Assembly: GCA_045641505.1 (NCBI GenBank)
Contig: JAZUHB010000017.1
Span: 1-12,659 of the forward strand
DNA: 12,659 bases
Direction of reading: 5' to 3'
Origin: JAZQNF01 sp045641505
Lineage (GTDB): Bacteria; Bacillota; Clostridia; Lachnospirales; Bianqueaceae
Shown here in pieces: positions 1 through 6,754 of the stretch. The position numbers and the translations under genes were made by a program. The notes under the pieces were generated by a model. It made no database searches. It was given only the letters and a program-made list of their open reading frames with translations, and was not told where the DNA came from. The first letter of the stretch is position 1; the number at the start of each line of letters is the position of its first letter.

Positions 1-9
1 CTTAAAGAT

Positions 10-2244
10 ATGATTGAAAGATATTCCGCCCCCGTTGTCCTGCGGGACGGCAAGCCCGTGCCCGGCGAGGACGGCACCCACGAAAACACCATGGCCTACG
101 GCATTCTCCGCGCCCACGAGAAGCGCGCGAAGTCCGGCAGCAAAATGCGCATCAGCTTTGATGCCATGATTTCCCACGATATCACCTATGTCGGCATCAT
201 CCAGACGGCCCGCGCCTCCGGCATGAAGGAATTCCCCATTCCCTACGCGCTGACCAACTGCCACAACAGCCTCTGCGCGGTGGGCGGCACCATCAACGAG
301 GACGACCATCTCTTCGGCCTCTCCGCCGCCCGCAAATACGGCGGCCTCTATGTGCCCGCGAACCAGGCCGTCATCCATCAGTACGCCCGGGAGAAAATGA
401 CCGGCTGCGGAAAGATGATCCTCGGCTCCGACTCCCACACCCGCTACGGCTGCTACGGCACGATGGGCTTCGGCGAGGGCGGCCCCGAGCTGGTGAAGCA
501 GCTTCTCAAAAACACCTACGACATCCCCGCGCCCGAGGTGGTGCTGGTCTATCTGACCGGCAGGCTCCGCAAGGGCGTCGGCCCCCACGACGTGGCCATC
601 GCGCTCTGCGGCGCGACCTTCGGAAACGGCTTCGTTAAGAACAAGATCCTCGAATTCGCCGGCCCCGGCGTCGCCTCCCTCAGCATGGACGAGCGCATCG
701 GCATCGACGTGATGACCACCGAGACCGCCTGCCTCTCCTCCGTCTGGGAGACCGACGAAACGGTCCGCGCCTTCTACGAAAACCACGGACGGCCGGAGGA
801 CTACCGGAAGCTCGCCGCCCTCTCGCCCGCCTATTACGACAGTTATATCGAGATCGACCTCGCTAGCATCGAGCCGATGATCGCGCTGCCCTTCCATCCC
901 TCGAACGCCTGGACGGTCCGGGAGTTCAAACAGAATGCCCGGGAGATTCTCGCGGGCGTCGAGGCCGAGGCCGAGCATCTCTTCGGCAAAAAGGAAGGCT
1001 TCTCCCTCACCGACAAGGTCCTGCCGGACGGAAGCGTGCGGGTCGACCAGGGCGTGATCTGCGGCTGCTCGGGCGGCATGTTCGACAATCTCCGCGCGGC
1101 GGCGGACATCCTCCGCGGCGGCAGCATCGGCGCGGGCGCGTTCAGCCTGGACGTCTATCCCTCCTCCGTGCCGGTCTCGCTCGACCTCATGCGGAAGGGC
1201 TGCACCCAGACGCTGCTCGAAGCCGGCGCGGTCGTGAAGCAATGCTTCTGCGGCCCCTGCTTCGGCGCGGGCGACGTCCCGTCCCACAGCGGTCTCTCGA
1301 TCCGCCACACCACGAGAAACTTCCCGAACCGCGAGGGCTCCAAGCCCTCCGACGGTCAGCTCGCCTGCGTGGCGCTGATGGACGCCCGCTCCATCGCGGC
1401 GACGGCGCTCCGCGGCGGCATCCTCACCGGCGCCGACGAGCTCGACTACGAAGAGACGCCCCTGGAGTACCGCTTCGATCCTTCTGTCTACGAAAAGCGC
1501 TGCTACGACGGCTGGGGAAAGCCCCTGCCTGAGGAGGAGCTGATTCTCGGCCCGAACATCACCGACTGGCCCGCCTTCCGCTCGCCTGCCGAAAACCTGC
1601 TGCTCCGTCTCGCCGCCGTGATCCGCGACGACGTCACCACCACGGACGAGCTGATTCCCTCCGGCGAAACCTCCTCCTACCGTTCCAATCCCATCAAGCT
1701 TTCCGATTTCGCCCTCTCCCGCCGGGAGCCCGAATACCGGGCCCGCTCGAAGGCGGTCCGGGCGATGAATGACGGACTGCAGGCCGGCGCGCCCGCGGAG
1801 GAGCTTTCGGACGTCATCCGCGCGCTCGGCGCCGATCCCGCTTCTCTCTCCGTCGGCAGCCTCCTCTTCGCCAACAAGCCCGGCGACGGAAGCGCCCGCG
1901 AGCAGGCCGCCTCCTGCCAGAAGGTCCTGGGCGGCTGGGCGAACCTCTGCTACGAGTACGCCACCAAACGCTACCGCTCCAACTGCATCAACTGGGGCAT
2001 CTTCCCCTTCACGCTGCCGAAGGAGACCGCCTTCCCGCTGGAGGCCCTCGACTGGGTCTACGTGCCGGGACTGCGCACGGCCGTCCTTGAAGGCAGGGAG
2101 GAGATTCCCGCCCTCGGGCTCGGGAAGAACGGCACCGTCCCGTTCACCTTCCTGCTCCGGGGCCTCACCGCCACCGAGAAGGAGATTCTGCTCGACGGCT
2201 GCCTGATGAACTACTACAAAGCGAAAAACGCTTCGGAGGAGTAA
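10..2244 (+). CDS. Aconitase-family hydratase (YbhJ-like), probable aconitate hydratase
   Basis: A 744-residue cytosolic [4Fe-4S] dehydratase of the aconitase superfamily, expected to convert citrate to isocitrate via cis-aconitate. Visible motifs: SDSHTRYG at residues 140-147 (aconitase Asp-Ser-His substrate/cluster region); C353 in CGCSGG and the CGPC pair C414/C417 as cluster ligands; RNFPNR at 436-441, matching the two substrate arginines of the RNFxxR motif; and GSAREQ at 627-632, matching GSSREH, which keeps the catalytic serine (S628) and arginine (R630) but has alanine where aconitase has a second serine. From memory, the last feature and the closing YATKRYRSN-INWG region are typical of the YbhJ-like hydratase branch rather than AcnA/AcnB. 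The isocitrate dehydrogenase gene one base downstream strongly supports the aconitase role. Only nine bases precede the start, they hold no clear ribosome site, and the frame stays open to the window edge, so the true start could lie upstream. The N-terminus nevertheless lines up with family starts. Confidence 0.9.
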   Translation: MIERYSAPVVLRDGKPVPGEDGTHENTMAYGILRAHEKRAKSGSKMRISFDAMISHDITYVGIIQTARASGMKEFPIPYALTNCHNSLCAVGGTINEDDHLFGLSAARKYGGLYVPANQAVIHQYAREKMTGCGKMILGSDSHTRYGCYGTMGFGEGGPELVKQLLKNTYDIPAPEVVLVYLTGRLRKGVGPHDVAIALCGATFGNGFVKNKILEFAGPGVASLSMDERIGIDVMTTETACLSSVWETDETVRAFYENHGRPEDYRKLAALSPAYYDSYIEIDLASIEPMIALPFHPSNAWTVREFKQNAREILAGVEAEAEHLFGKKEGFSLTDKVLPDGSVRVDQGVICGCSGGMFDNLRAAADILRGGSIGAGAFSLDVYPSSVPVSLDLMRKGCTQTLLEAGAVVKQCFCGPCFGAGDVPSHSGLSIRHTTRNFPNREGSKPSDGQLACVALMDARSIAATALRGGILTGADELDYEETPLEYRFDPSVYEKRCYDGWGKPLPEEELILGPNITDWPAFRSPAENLLLRLAAVIRDDVTTTDELIPSGETSSYRSNPIKLSDFALSRREPEYRARSKAVRAMNDGLQAGAPAEELSDVIRALGADPASLSVGSLLFANKPGDGSAREQAASCQKVLGGWANLCYEYATKRYRSNCINWGIFPFTLPKETAFPLEALDWVYVPGLRTAVLEGREEIPALGLGKNGTVPFTFLLRGLTATEKEILLDGCLMNYYKAKNASEE

Positions 2245-2245
2245 A

Positions 2246-3445
2246 ATGGACAAGATCCGCATGACCGTCCCGCTCGTCGAGATGGACGGCGACGAAATGA
2301 CCCGCGTTCTCTGGAAGATGATCAAGGAGGAGCTGATCCTCCCCTACGTCGACCTGAAAACCGAATACTACGATCTGGGCCTCCCGAACCGGGACGCGAC
2401 CGGCGACCGGGTCACGCTGGAGGCCGCCGAGGCCGCCAAACGCCTGGGCGTCGCGGTCAAATGCGCGACCATCACGCCGAACGCCGCGCGCATGACCGAG
2501 TACAAGCTGCATGAGATGTGGAAGAGCCCCAACGCGACGATCCGCGCCGCGCTGGACGGCACGGTCTTCCGCGCCCCCATTCTGGTGAACTGCATCACCC
2601 CCTCCGTCCGGAGCTGGAAGAAGCCCATCACGATCGCCCGTCACGCCTACGGAGACGTCTACAAGAACGTCGAGATCCGTTCCGACGAGCCCGGCCGCTG
2701 CGAGCTGGTCTTCACCGGCGAAAGCGGAAAGGAGATCCGCAGGGAGGTGGCGGTGCTCGGCGGCGCCGGTGTCTTCCAGGGCATGCACAACAAGGAGACC
2801 TCCATCCGCGCCTTCGCGCGCTCCTGCTTCAGCTACGCGCTCGCGACGGGCCAGGATCTCTGGTTCTCGACGAAGGACACCATCTCGAAGACCTACGACG
2901 GCGCGTTCCGCGAGATCTTCGACGAGATCTTCGACGAATACAGGGAAGCCTTCGAGGCCAAGGGCCTCCGGTACTTCTACACCCTGATCGACGACGCTGT
3001 CGCCCGCGTGATCCGCTCCGAGGGCGGCTTCATCTGGGCCTGCAAGAACTATGACGGCGACGTGATGAGCGACATGGTCTCCACCGCCTTCGGTTCCCTG
3101 GCGATGATGTCCTCCGTGCTGGTAAGCCCCGACGGCAAGTTCGAGTACGAGGCCGCCCACGGCACCGTGACCCGCCACTACTACCGCTATCTGGCCGGGG
3201 AAGAGACCTCCACCAATCCGGTGGCCACCCTCTTTGCCTGGACCGGGGCGCTCCGCAAGCGCGCCGAGCTGGACTCTCTCGCGGAGCTTTCCGCCTTCGC
3301 CGACCGGCTGGAGCGCGCGACGCTTGAGACCATCGAAAGCGGCGTGATGACGAAGGACCTCGCGCTCCTCGCCGAGGGGATCTCCGTAAAGGCCGTGAAT
3401 ACGGCCGATTTCCTCGCGGCGGTCCGGGCGCGGCTCGACAACTGA
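2246..3445 (+). CDS. icd: NADP-dependent isocitrate dehydrogenase (eukaryote-type, homodimeric)
   Basis: This 399-residue cytosolic enzyme oxidatively decarboxylates isocitrate to 2-oxoglutarate with reduction of NADP. It belongs to the IDH subfamily shared by eukaryotes and many Clostridia, not the E. coli Icd type. Motifs in order: KCATITPNAARMTEYKL; WKSPNATIR, the substrate serine/arginine loop; FR and ARHAYGD with R132, the same number as the well-known human IDH1 arginine; NYDGDVMSD with metal aspartates D272 and D276; AAHGTVTRHY with R310-H311, which in this family contact the NADP 2'-phosphate; and the ETSTNPVATLFAWT segment. Length matches the family (about 400). The start follows the hydratase stop by one base, with a GGAGGAG ribosome site inside the end of the upstream gene, so the two are co-transcribed and probably translationally coupled. 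A terminator follows 20 bases after the stop. Confidence 0.96.
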   Translation: MDKIRMTVPLVEMDGDEMTRVLWKMIKEELILPYVDLKTEYYDLGLPNRDATGDRVTLEAAEAAKRLGVAVKCATITPNAARMTEYKLHEMWKSPNATIRAALDGTVFRAPILVNCITPSVRSWKKPITIARHAYGDVYKNVEIRSDEPGRCELVFTGESGKEIRREVAVLGGAGVFQGMHNKETSIRAFARSCFSYALATGQDLWFSTKDTISKTYDGAFREIFDEIFDEYREAFEAKGLRYFYTLIDDAVARVIRSEGGFIWACKNYDGDVMSDMVSTAFGSLAMMSSVLVSPDGKFEYEAAHGTVTRHYYRYLAGEETSTNPVATLFAWTGALRKRAELDSLAELSAFADRLERATLETIESGVMTKDLALLAEGISVKAVNTADFLAAVRARLDN

Positions 3446-3464
3446 AAATAGCTTTCTCACACAG

Positions 3465-3501
3465 AAAAGCGGACCCGGCTTTCGGACCGGGCCCGCTTTT
3501 T
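3465..3501. terminator. Hairpin terminator, probably bidirectional, between convergent operons
   Basis: Arms AAAAGCGG-A-CCCGG (3465-3478) and CCGGG-C-CCGCTTTT (3487-3500) pair with one A/C mismatch around an eight-base loop. On the plus strand the stem ends in five Ts, giving a good rho-independent terminator for the hydratase-icd operon. Read on the minus strand, the same hairpin ends in four Ts, so it may also stop the convergent acpS operon, which ends at about 3531. This dual role is inferred from symmetry. Confidence 0.85.
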
Positions 3502-3515
3502 CACGTCTTTTCGGC

Positions 3516-3532
3516 GACCGCCTCAGACGGTC
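3516..3532 (-). other. Short inverted repeat just after the minus-strand operon
   Basis: GACCG and CGGTC are separated by seven bases. On the minus strand the stem starts within the TGA at 3533-3531 that ends the alternative (frame-restored) reading of the last gene. No T-run follows directly. It is a possible 3'-end stabilising hairpin ahead of the terminator at 3465-3501, and the stem is only 5 bp. Confidence 0.3.
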
Positions 3533-3596
3533 ATTTATTCAGTTTCTTCAGATATTCGACGTAGTTAACGAAATGGATCCAGTCAGGATGCCCTTC
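3531..3596 (-). other. Probable displaced C-terminal coding segment of the small membrane protein
   Basis: In the -1 frame relative to the ORF starting at 3769, codons from 3596 to 3534 encode 21 residues with aromatic and charged spacing (DWIHFVNYVEYLKKLNK) and then a TGA. This reads like a genuine protein end, while the in-frame continuation does not. There is no classical X-XXY-YYZ slippery heptamer at the junction (CTC CCG AAG), so a one-base deletion or a sequencing/assembly error is favoured over programmed frameshifting. Confidence 0.5.
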
Positions 3597-3769
3597 GGGA
3601 GATCCAGTCCGCTGTAGCCGATCATGGCCAGCATTCCGCGTCCTGACAGTGAGTCACCGGTGAAATAAATGATAGTGCCCACGGAAATCGCGAGAAAAGC
3701 CACGAGGACGATGCAGACGGTCAGAATCAGCTTCTTCCACCATTTCATTTTCTTTTTGTTCCGTTTCAT
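3548..3769 (-). CDS. Small single-helix membrane protein, unknown function; 3' end probably frameshifted
   Basis: I do not recognise a family. The intact frame gives 73 residues: a strongly basic N-terminus (MKRNKKKMKWWKK) followed by one hydrophobic helix at about residues 14-36, so by the positive-inside rule the N-terminus should be cytoplasmic and the tail outside. The start lies 34 bases after the upstream membrane gene, behind a weak AAGAAAG ribosome site, and the gene closes the acpS operon. After P58 the tail (KGILTGSISLTTSNI) is low in charge and unconvincing. The -1 frame from the same point reads EGHPDWIHFVNYVEYLKKLNK, an amphipathic helix-like tail ending at TGA 3531-3533. One missing base near 3596-3600 would explain both, giving an original protein of about 79-80 residues. 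Base composition is more AT-rich than the genes around it. Existence of the gene is fairly likely; function is unknown. Confidence 0.6.
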   Translation of the reverse strand: MKRNKKKMKWWKKLILTVCIVLVAFLAISVGTIIYFTGDSLSGRGMLAMIGYSGLDLPKGILTGSISLTTSNI

Positions 3770-3794
3770 AACTGATTTTTCTTTCTTGATTTTT

Positions 3795-3821
3795 ACCGGA
3801 TTCTCAATGCAGGAATCCGGT
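3795..3821 (-). other. Perfect 9-bp stem-loop enclosing a stop codon
   Basis: ACCGGATTC (3795-3803) and GAATCCGGT (3813-3821) form a perfect 9-bp inverted repeat. Its nine-base loop carries the TGA (3804-3806) of the three-helix membrane gene on the minus strand. No U-tract follows on either strand, so it is not a standard intrinsic terminator. Located between the fourth and fifth genes of the operon, it may stabilise the upstream mRNA or reduce expression of the last gene; this is inference. Confidence 0.5.
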
Positions 3822-4238
3822 CAATTTCAGAAAACCAATCATGCCGTAGAGCAGATACGCGAGGTTCAAAAGCATCGCACCCAACACGATCCAGAAAGCG
3901 ATCCCGTATTCGCGGAGGTCCTCGAAATACCAGCGGACCGCGTCCCCAACGGAGATCGCGAGGTTCTCGAAAAGTTCTTTTATCCTGTTGCGGACGGCGG
4001 GAAAATACTCCCGGAGGCCGCCGCAAAGGGCCACGATAACCGAAACGGCAGTACCCACGAGTCCGGTGAACACCGTGGTCTCCCAGTAGGTCATTTCAGC
4101 GGAAATATGTTCGAATCTGCTGATCGCCCCTCCGATAATCCCGTAGGCAATCAAAGGCACAACGAACAGAAAGAGCAGGATCACCCAGACACCGCGATAG
4201 GGGGTTTTCCTCTCATTCAAGCCGTTACCGGATGCCAT
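3804..4238 (-). CDS. Three-helix membrane protein of unknown function, downstream of alr
   Basis: The protein has 144 residues and I recognise no family. Hydrophobic segments lie at about residues 17-39, 56-74 and 112-135. Between the second and third is a charged, amphipathic stretch (about 75-111, containing RNRIKELFENL and YFEDLRE) that could lie along the membrane or form a soluble hairpin. No signal peptidase site or catalytic motif is visible. The start is well supported: GGAGG sits six bases before the ATG, inside the 3' end of alr, and the two genes overlap by 14 bases, so translational coupling to alr is likely. Codon choice is less GC-rich than in alr, hinting at a poorly conserved or recently added gene. 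Many Firmicutes carry an EndoAI/EndoA (MazEF-type) pair after alr; it is absent here. A role in envelope biology is a guess from location only. Confidence 0.75.
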   Translation of the reverse strand: MASGNGLNERKTPYRGVWVILLFLFVVPLIAYGIIGGAISRFEHISAEMTYWETTVFTGLVGTAVSVIVALCGGLREYFPAVRNRIKELFENLAISVGDAVRWYFEDLREYGIAFWIVLGAMLLNLAYLLYGMIGFLKLTGFLH

Positions 4239-5409
4239 CGGGGTCCTCCGCAGTGTTCGGCTTCTTCGCCGAAAGCTCCCTCGGCACGCGCTCCGACAGC
4301 GCGCAGGTCAGCTCGTAGTGGATCGTGCCGCAAAGCTCCGCCATCTCCTCCGCGCCGAACCTCGGTCCGATGAGGAGCGCCTCGCAGCCGCGCGAGGCCT
4401 CGGGGATCTCCGTCACGTCGACCATGAACTGGTCCATGCAGATCCGGCCTCGGATCGGGGCGCGCTTGCCGCAGACCTCGACGAAGCCGCGGTTCGAAAG
4501 CTGCCGGCTGTACCCGTCCGCGTAGCCGACGGGCAGGGTCGCGATCCGGCGTTCGCCGTCGGTGACGTAGCTGGCGCCGTAGCTGATGGGGGTCCCGGCG
4601 GGCACGGTCTTCACGTGCACCAGATGACTGCCGAGGGTCAGCACGGGACGAAGGTCCATCGCGCCCTCCTCGGGGGGACGCTTCATTTCGAGGGAAGGAT
4701 AGAGGCCGTAGAGCATGATGCCGGCCCGGACCATGCGGCGGAAGCCGAAGCCGGGAGCGGTCGCCTGCGGGAACTCCATGATGGCGGCGCTGTTCGCGCA
4801 GTGGCGCACGGGGATGGGATAGCCCATGCCGGCGAGCGTGTCGCAGAAGGCCGTAAACAGCTCATACTGCGTCTCGGTCGGGGTCTTGTCCTCCTCGTCC
4901 GCACGGGCAAAATGGGTAAAGATGCCCTCGACGAAAAGCCCGGGCTGTTCCAGAATGCGCACGGCGGCGCCGAGTCCCTCTTCGTCGCAGGGAAGGCCGA
5001 TCCGGCCCATGCCAGTGTCGATCTTCAGATGCACCTTCGCCTGCTCCCCGCGGGAAAGGGCCAGCTCCGACAGAAGCGCGGCCTGCTCCGGGTCGAACAG
5101 GGTGAGGCTGAGCCCCGCGTCGAGCGCGGCTTCGTACTGGGAAGGATCGGCATAGCCGAGCACCAGGATGGGCTTCGTGATGCCGATTTCCCGGAGATGC
5201 ACGCCCTCCTCCACGATCGCGACGGCGAAATAGTCGACGCCCTCACGCTCGAGGATCGGCGCGCAGAGATCCGCGCTGTGACCGTAGGCGTCCGCCTTGA
5301 CGACGCCCAGCACCCAGACCGCGGGATCGAGGCGGGAGCGGATCTCGCCCAGATTGTGCACCAGCGCTTCTTCGCTGATGAAGGCCTTTACGCGGTAATA
5401 CTGTTCCAT
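4225..5409 (-). CDS. alr: Alanine racemase
   Basis: A PLP-dependent cytosolic enzyme that interconverts L- and D-alanine for peptidoglycan. Its 394 residues match the Firmicutes family (about 370-390). The PLP lysine is K38 in VVKADAYGH. The KIDTGMGRIGL strand of the TIM barrel is present, and the catalytic tyrosine from the second domain is Y277 in ISYGASY. RGRICMDQFMVDV carries the methionine/aspartate region that closes the partner active site in the dimer. The start at 5409 follows a good GGAGAAGAG ribosome site and lies 22 bases inside the 3' end of nnrD, indicating tight coupling. The 3' end overlaps the next membrane gene by 14 bases. The order acpS-nnrD-alr is a common Clostridia/Bacilli arrangement, which supports housekeeping alr rather than a catabolic dadX. 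Confidence 0.97.
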   Translation of the reverse strand: MEQYYRVKAFISEEALVHNLGEIRSRLDPAVWVLGVVKADAYGHSADLCAPILEREGVDYFAVAIVEEGVHLREIGITKPILVLGYADPSQYEAALDAGLSLTLFDPEQAALLSELALSRGEQAKVHLKIDTGMGRIGLPCDEEGLGAAVRILEQPGLFVEGIFTHFARADEEDKTPTETQYELFTAFCDTLAGMGYPIPVRHCANSAAIMEFPQATAPGFGFRRMVRAGIMLYGLYPSLEMKRPPEEGAMDLRPVLTLGSHLVHVKTVPAGTPISYGASYVTDGERRIATLPVGYADGYSRQLSNRGFVEVCGKRAPIRGRICMDQFMVDVTEIPEASRGCEALLIGPRFGAEEMAELCGTIHYELTCALSERVPRELSAKKPNTAEDPDGIR

Positions 5410-6260
5410 GATTCACTCTTCTCCAGACGAAGATTTTCGATGATATCCGAGGCCATGAGGCCCGTCTTTCCGATTTGCTGCGCGGCACGGTCGCCTGCCT
5501 CCCCGTGGAAGAACATGCCGAGGACGGCCGCCTCCTCCGGGCTGAGGCCCTGCGCGAGAAGCGCTCCGCAGACACCCGCGAGCACGTCGCCGCTTCCGGC
5601 CGTGGCCATGCCGTTGTTGCCGGTGGGATTTTCATAAACACGCGCGTATTCGGTCACGCAGACCGCCGGCGCGGTTTTCAGGATCACAGTCGCGCGGAAA
5701 CGGCCGGCAAGCCGAAGCGCCGCCTCCTCCCCGAGCGCCTTCACCTCCCCGACCGGCAGGCCGAGAAGCCGCGATGCCTCCCCGAGATGGGGCGTGAGCA
5801 GGGTATTTCCGCCGCGGGCACGAAGCTGCGCGGCAAGCTCCGGATGGAGCGCCAGAAGGTTCAGTCCGTCCGCGCCGACGAGCAGCGGGACCTCCGCGGG
5901 AAGCCCCTGCAGAAGCTGCGAAAACAGGTCCGCCGCGTAGGTTTCGGTACCGATTCCCGGCCCGAACACCACCGCGTCGGCGCCCTCGAAGGAGAGATAG
6001 GGGATCTCCGCCGAATAGGGGCGGAGGATCGCCTCCGGCACCGCGACCTGAAGCGGCAGCGCGCTTCCCTCCGGCATCGCGGCCTCCGCGAGACCCACGC
6101 CCGAGCGGTACGCCGCCCGGCAGCAGAGGATCGCCGCGCCGGTCATGCGGGCGCTCCCCGCGATCACGAGGAGCCTCCCGTAGCTTCCCTTATGCGTATC
6201 CGGACGGCGCTCCGGGAGCAATGCCCGCGCCTCCGGCAAAGTAAGCCGTATCCGTTCCAT
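5388..6260 (-). CDS. nnrD: ADP-dependent NAD(P)H-hydrate dehydratase (YjeF C-terminal domain)
   Basis: This 290-residue ribokinase-like enzyme repairs damaged cofactor by dehydrating S-NAD(P)HX back to NAD(P)H using ADP. Visible motifs: KGSYGRLLVIAGS near the N-terminus; GPGIGTE at about 117-123; LTPHLGEASRLLG, the family TPH-GE motif; and NNGMATAGSGDVLAG with D225 as the likely catalytic aspartate of the GSGD nucleotide-binding turn. The protein carries only the dehydratase domain. The N-terminal YjeF epimerase domain (NnrE), often fused in bacteria, is missing and must be encoded elsewhere if present. The ATG directly abuts the acpS stop (TGA-ATG), with GGAGAA just upstream, so translation is coupled. 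It overlaps alr by 22 bases at its 3' end. Confidence 0.93.
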   Translation of the reverse strand: MERIRLTLPEARALLPERRPDTHKGSYGRLLVIAGSARMTGAAILCCRAAYRSGVGLAEAAMPEGSALPLQVAVPEAILRPYSAEIPYLSFEGADAVVFGPGIGTETYAADLFSQLLQGLPAEVPLLVGADGLNLLALHPELAAQLRARGGNTLLTPHLGEASRLLGLPVGEVKALGEEAALRLAGRFRATVILKTAPAVCVTEYARVYENPTGNNGMATAGSGDVLAGVCGALLAQGLSPEEAAVLGMFFHGEAGDRAAQQIGKTGLMASDIIENLRLEKSESWNSITA

Positions 6261-6623
6261 TCAGTTCTCCAATACGACGAAGGCGATGGCGAGCCCTGCC
6301 TCGTGCGAAAGGGACACGTGAGCGGCGCCAAGCCCAAGCTCCGCGAACAGCTCCGCGGCCTTACCGTGGAAACGAAGGACCGGCGCGCCTTTCTCCCCGT
6401 GCAGAAGCTCCACGTCCTGCGGCGCGAGCCCGCCCGAAAAGCCGGTGCGGAAGGCCTTCACGCAGGCCTCCTTTGCGGCGAAGCAGGCCGCCAGATGCTC
6501 GGGATGACCGGCCGAATCGCGAAGCTCGTCCTCGGTAAAAACACGGGAAAGGAAATGCTCGCTTTCCGCCGCCCGAAGCACCCGCTCCACACTGCAAAGA
6601 TCGGTTCCGACTCCGTAGATCAT
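6261..6623 (-). CDS. acpS: Holo-[acyl-carrier-protein] synthase
   Basis: AcpS moves 4'-phosphopantetheine from CoA to the serine of apo-ACP, activating fatty acid synthesis. The chosen start gives 120 residues, typical of the family (about 120-125), and begins MIYGVGTDL with the Mg-binding aspartate D8. FAAKEACVKAF holds the second conserved acidic residue, E52, and HVSLSHEAGLAIAFV is the typical C-terminal motif. The frame is open 30 codons further upstream to 6713, but that extension is very basic, unlike the family, and crosses the predicted promoter. GGAGG lies six bases before the 6623 start, which settles it. It is the first gene of the acpS-nnrD-alr-membrane gene operon, with its own promoter at 6654-6683. 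Confidence 0.95.
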   Translation of the reverse strand: MIYGVGTDLCSVERVLRAAESEHFLSRVFTEDELRDSAGHPEHLAACFAAKEACVKAFRTGFSGGLAPQDVELLHGEKGAPVLRFHGKAAELFAELGLGAAHVSLSHEAGLAIAFVVLEN

Positions 6624-6653
6624 TCTGCGCCTCCGTTTCGATTTCTTTCGGCA

Positions 6654-6683
6654 ATTATACCGCGGCGGCTTCGCATAAGTCAA
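6654..6683 (-). promoter_or_regulatory. Sigma-A-type promoter of the acpS operon
   Basis: On the minus strand, TTGACT (6683-6678), an 18-base spacer and a consensus TATAAT (6659-6654) sit about 30 bases upstream of the acpS ATG at 6623. Transcription should begin near 6647, giving a short 5' leader containing the GGAGG site. The -35 box lies only seven bases from the -35 box of the opposite promoter. Confidence 0.8.
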
Positions 6684-6690
6684 TTTATTC

Positions 6691-6719
6691 TTGACGCTCC
6701 CCCTCTTTTGCACTAAACT
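6691..6719 (+). promoter_or_regulatory. Sigma-A-type promoter of the oxidoreductase-hydrolase operon
   Basis: TTGACG (6691-6696), a 17-base spacer and TAAACT (6714-6719) precede the oxidoreductase start by about 35 bases. A start site near 6726 would place the CCTTTCGAAAGG palindrome within the leader. It is arranged back to back with the acpS promoter. Confidence 0.7.
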
Positions 6720-6734
6720 CTATCTGTTATAAAT

Positions 6735-6746
6735 CCTTTCGAAAGG
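6735..6746 (+). promoter_or_regulatory. 12-bp palindrome containing the ribosome site of the oxidoreductase gene
   Basis: CCTTTCGAAAGG is a perfect palindrome. Its right half supplies the AAAGGA Shine-Dalgarno sequence for the ATG at 6755. It could be a small operator, or a weak RNA hairpin (4-bp stem, UCGA loop) that masks the ribosome site. Which one, if either, cannot be decided from the sequence. Confidence 0.4.
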
Positions 6747-6754
6747 AAACGAAA

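Noticed and set aside
2165..3460. 431-codon minus-strand open frame over isocitrate dehydrogenase
   Set aside because: Antisense to a clear icd gene; biased composition, no motif, and it would run into the convergent terminator region.
3591..3602. Programmed -1 ribosomal frameshift in the small membrane gene
   Set aside because: The junction codons CTC CCG AAG do not form a slippery heptamer. A deletion or sequencing error explains the two frames more simply.
3669..4373. 234-codon plus-strand open frame over the membrane genes
   Set aside because: It begins inside the antisense of the small membrane gene, has no ribosome site, and its tail is an Arg/Pro/Ser-rich shadow of alr. The minus-strand frame has a GGAGG-supported start and coherent membrane helices.
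4318..5637. 439-codon plus-strand open frame across alr and the end of nnrD
   Set aside because: Antisense to two recognised genes with catalytic motifs; no ribosome site or domain seen.
6624..6713. Upstream extension of acpS to an ATG at 6713
   Set aside because: The extra 30 residues are strongly basic, absent from the family, and their DNA contains the predicted -35 and -10 boxes of the operon. The GGAGG-preceded ATG at 6623 gives the family length.
5475..6716. 413-codon plus-strand open frame across nnrD and acpS
   Set aside because: Arg/His/Gly-rich antisense product without motifs. It would also read through the divergent promoter region.
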